Shown: one piece after another, positions 5,270 to 7,108 of the stretch
How the letters are laid out: every line of letters begins with the position of its first letter
How positions within the stretch are numbered: position 1 is the first letter of the stretch
Source of the DNA: SXXK01 sp046074645
GTDB lineage: Bacteria; Planctomycetota; Planctomycetia; Planctomycetales; Planctomycetaceae
NCBI GenBank assembly: GCA_046074645.1
Contig: JBJTOP010000272.1
Span: 1-7,108 of the forward strand
DNA length: 7,108 nucleotides
Direction of reading: 5' to 3'
Made by a program: the position numbers and the translations under genes
The notes under the pieces: model-generated
Told to the model about the DNA's origin: nothing
Database searches by the model: none
The model's input: only the letters and a program-made list of their open reading frames with translations

Positions 5270-6669
5270 GTCGGGTCTTGATCATTGACGATGAACCTGC
5301 ACTCTGCTGGAGCCTTGCAGAAGCTCTGAAGCAGTCCGGGCACACCGTGCAGACGGCCGGTTCTGTGGAACAATCGAGGCAGCGTTTCGCGGCTTTTGAG
5401 CCGGACGTGATCGCAGTTGATGTGCGTCTTCCCGGTATTGACGGGCTGACGGCACTCTCAGAATGGCGACGCCAGCGTCCCGATGTTCCTGTGATTGTCA
5501 TGACGGCCTTTGGTGACCTGCCCACTGCCGCCCGGGCTTTTGCCGAAGGCGCCTTCGAATATCTCGTCAAGCCGTTTCATCTGGATGCGTTCACCGAGGT
5601 GATCGTCCGAGCTTTGCAGCGAGAGCCACTGGCTGCCGCCGAGAGCTTCGGTGCCTCCGACTCCGAACTTACCGGACGCAGCGCAGCCATGCAGGCCGTT
5701 TATCGACAGCTGGCACTCGTCGCACCGACTCCCTTCCCGGTACTGCTGCTGGGAGAAACCGGTACTGGCAAGGAACTGGCTGCCCGCGCCATCCATCGGC
5801 ACAGTCGAGTTGCCGCAGGGCCGTGGATTACGGTCTGCCCCGCGGCGCTGAATCCCACGCTGATCGAAAGCGAACTCTTCGGACACGTGCGTGGTGCCTT
5901 TACAGGGGCTCAGGAAGCCCGCACCGGACTCTTTGAAGCTGCTGCCGGCGGCACACTGTTCCTCGATGAAATCGCCGATACACCGCTTGCCGTGCAGGTG
6001 AAACTTCTGCGGGTTCTTGAAACACGCCGGTTCAACCCGGTAGGCAGCGGAGAAGAGCGAACAACCAACGCCAGATTTCTCGCCGCCACCCACCGTAACC
6101 TGCCACAGATGATTGCCGCCGGCACGTTTCGTGAAGACCTCTATCACAGACTGAGCGCGTTCACAGTGCAGCTGCCGCCGCTCAGAGACCGCCTCGAAGA
6201 TCTGCCGCTGCTCGTCGAACGACTGATCTCACTCACCGGTGATTCGCTCCGGCCTGCCAGCGTTTCACCGGATCTGATCACGGCGCTCGCACAGCGACCA
6301 TGGGCGGGGAATGTTCGAGAACTTCGCAATGCAGTCGATCACGCACTCGTCATGGCTCGCGGACGAATGCTGCGCGCAGAACATCTGCCGCCCGTGATTT
6401 CCGCGTCAGCTCCAAATGCCGATCAGAAACTTGCAGAAGCCATCTCGCTGTGGGTCCGCAGTCAGCTGGATGCTGGCTGTGACCACCTTCCGGAAGACCT
6501 CTACGCCATCGTCCACCAGCACCTCGATGCTGCGTTCCTGCCTGCCGTGCTCCGACTGACTCAACAAAATCGCACGGCCGCCGCTCGAATCCTTGGACTC
6601 GATCGCGCAACACTTCGCAGCAGGCTCAAGGCAATCAGCGGATCTGAAACACAAAGTGAAGACGACTGA
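5266..6669 (+). CDS. NtrC-family sigma-54-dependent response regulator
   Basis: This 467-residue cytoplasmic transcription activator has the complete three-domain layout. The receiver domain (1-118) has the acidic pocket Asp8/Asp9, phospho-acceptor Asp52 (VDVRLPG), Thr80 and Lys102 (VKPF). The AAA+ sigma-54 interaction domain (about 136-365) has Walker A GETGTGKE (163-170), the GAFTGA loop (210-215) that contacts sigma-54, Walker B LFLDEI (231-236), the FREDLYHRLS arginine-finger region (288-297) and GNVREL (348-353). A Fis-type helix-turn-helix ends the protein (about 423-456; NRTAAARILGLDRATLRSRLKAI). All residues expected for an active ATPase appear intact. The ATG at 5266 forms an ATGA overlap with the kinase stop. 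The frame is open further upstream (to an ATG at 5212), but that would overlap kinase codons, and MSRVLIIDDE is the canonical receiver start. No strong Shine-Dalgarno precedes it, which fits translational coupling to the kinase. The target genes are not identifiable here. Confidence 0.95.
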   Translation: MSRVLIIDDEPALCWSLAEALKQSGHTVQTAGSVEQSRQRFAAFEPDVIAVDVRLPGIDGLTALSEWRRQRPDVPVIVMTAFGDLPTAARAFAEGAFEYLVKPFHLDAFTEVIVRALQREPLAAAESFGASDSELTGRSAAMQAVYRQLALVAPTPFPVLLLGETGTGKELAARAIHRHSRVAAGPWITVCPAALNPTLIESELFGHVRGAFTGAQEARTGLFEAAAGGTLFLDEIADTPLAVQVKLLRVLETRRFNPVGSGEERTTNARFLAATHRNLPQMIAAGTFREDLYHRLSAFTVQLPPLRDRLEDLPLLVERLISLTGDSLRPASVSPDLITALAQRPWAGNVRELRNAVDHALVMARGRMLRAEHLPPVISASAPNADQKLAEAISLWVRSQLDAGCDHLPEDLYAIVHQHLDAAFLPAVLRLTQQNRTAAARILGLDRATLRSRLKAISGSETQSEDD

Positions 6670-6725
6670 ACATGCGGGCCACCCGGAAGACCGCTGAACG
6701 GCCGCCTCACGCGTACTGGAGTGTG

Positions 6726-6739
6726 ACCGCACCTGCGGT
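6726..6739 (+). repeat. Small hairpin after the response regulator
   Basis: ACCGC (6726-6730) and GCGGT (6735-6739) form a 5-bp stem with loop ACCT, 56 nt after the regulator stop. No T-run follows and the flanks do not extend the stem. It is at best a weak terminator. Nothing else recognisable lies in the 166-bp gap 6670-6835. Confidence 0.2.
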
Positions 6740-6835
6740 GTGAGAATAGAGAAAACTGGTGGTGTGGGAAATTGGCCTTCATGCAATGCTATGCGGGTGT
6801 AACAAACCGTATGACGCAAGGCATCGAGGCCGGTG

Positions 6836-6997
6836 ATGAGCATGACAACTGGAGATGAATTGGGCAAGACAGATGTGTTTGTGAAATTGGCCGTGATCCT
6901 CTCTCCCTTGATTGAGGAAGCCGTTCGGCAGGGTATGGTGATCAAAGAGTTTGAACGTGGACTGTTCGGGGGTTGCTTTCTACCGGCAGACACATGA
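6836..6997 (+). CDS. Small hypothetical protein (53 residues)
   Basis: The reading frame gives 53 residues beginning MSMTTGDELGKTDVFVKLAV and ending GCFLPADT. It has an amphipathic, probably helical middle (FVKLAVILSPLIEEAVRQGM) and no convincing membrane segment or signal peptide. GAGG at 6826-6829 stands 6 nt before the ATG at 6836; GTG 6833 and ATG 6842 are alternative starts. Its stop overlaps the start of the next ORF as ATGA, a typical translational-coupling arrangement that supports it being real. Codon choice (many TTG, GTT, TTT, AAA) looks less GC-biased than the regulator upstream. I do not recognise the family. It may be a small partner or leader protein of the downstream gene. Confidence 0.5.
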   Translation: MSMTTGDELGKTDVFVKLAVILSPLIEEAVRQGMVIKEFERGLFGGCFLPADT

Positions 6998-7108
6998 TCG
7001 ACCAGTTCCTGCTTGCTCAGGGAGACGGCGACCCTGGCGAGACGACCGCTCATCCCGCCGACAGCAACGATGACCAAACGACCGAGCCTCGAAAGATCCA
7101 CCGAAGCC
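6994..7108 (+). CDS. Start of a hypothetical protein, cut by the window edge
   Basis: An open frame of 38 complete codons begins MIDQFLLAQGDGDPGE and continues to the right edge without a stop. Its ATG overlaps the stop of the 53-residue ORF (ATGA). After the first eight residues the segment is polar and rich in Asp, Thr, Pro and Glu, suggesting a disordered N-terminus or linker. No domain can be recognised from this length. The coupling to the preceding small ORF is the main reason to call it. Confidence 0.45.
   Translation, partial: MIDQFLLAQGDGDPGETTAHPADSNDDQTTEPRKIHRS

Noticed and set aside
5458..6147. 229-codon minus-strand open frame opposite the regulator
   Set aside because: It is a shadow of the receiver and AAA+ coding sequence, whose motifs on the plus strand are unambiguous.
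6672..6743. 23-codon ORF directly after the regulator stop (MRATRKTAERPPHAYW...)
   Set aside because: It is very short, has no ribosome binding site and no coupling, and includes the small hairpin; most likely chance.
6772..6795. Possible promoter (TTGGCC ... TATGCG) before the 53-residue ORF
   Set aside because: The spacing between the hexamers is 12 bp, far from 17, and the -10 match is only 3 of 6.
6406..7101. 231-codon minus-strand open frame at the right end
   Set aside because: It is antisense to the regulator's helix-turn-helix and to the two small coupled ORFs. The translation is low in recognisable pattern and has no family resemblance.

Overview
The window looks like chromosomal DNA of a planctomycete. 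This is an inference from gene content, moderate GC-rich composition and protein style: a Tat-exported sugar phosphate isomerase/epimerase-like protein starting with an 'RRHFL' motif and carrying a CWNSN segment, a histidine kinase with an AHQFRNGL H-box, and short, loosely spaced intergenic gaps. I see no mobile element, CRISPR array, tRNA or rRNA, and no phage-like gene.

Layout. Positions 1-112 are non-coding: two hairpins downstream of a leftward gene, and at the extreme left edge a Shine-Dalgarno-like AAGGAG on the minus strand that probably belongs to another leftward gene starting just outside. Positions 113-2017 (minus) encode the Hsp90 chaperone HtpG, full length. Positions 2018-2348 are a divergent intergenic region rich in inverted repeats. 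Rightward from 2349 come frr (ribosome recycling factor), a Tat-signal TIM-barrel isomerase/epimerase-like protein, a membrane-bound sensor histidine kinase (TTG start) and an NtrC-type sigma-54 response regulator. The gaps are 35 and 42 bp, and kinase and regulator overlap by 4 bp (ATGA). After about 166 bp of apparently non-coding DNA, a 53-residue unknown ORF (6836-6997) overlaps by 4 bp (ATGA) the start of another ORF that runs off the right edge.

How the genes work together. HtpG and RRF are housekeeping functions (protein folding; ribosome recycling after termination). The kinase and regulator form an evident two-component pair: a periplasmic or membrane signal would be relayed from His256 of the kinase to Asp52 of the regulator, whose AAA+ domain (GAFTGA loop intact) would activate sigma-54 promoters. 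Their target is not visible; I found no convincing -24/-12 sigma-54 promoter in the intergenic regions. The isomerase-like protein is co-directional and close to the kinase, so co-transcription is possible, but a functional link is not shown.

Most of the window is ordinary. The points most worth a second look are the H-box Glu-to-Gln change in the kinase, the Asn-rich replacement at a usual metal-ligand position in the isomerase-like protein, the dyads upstream of htpG, and the two small coupled ORFs at the right end. I did not find a clearly new system.
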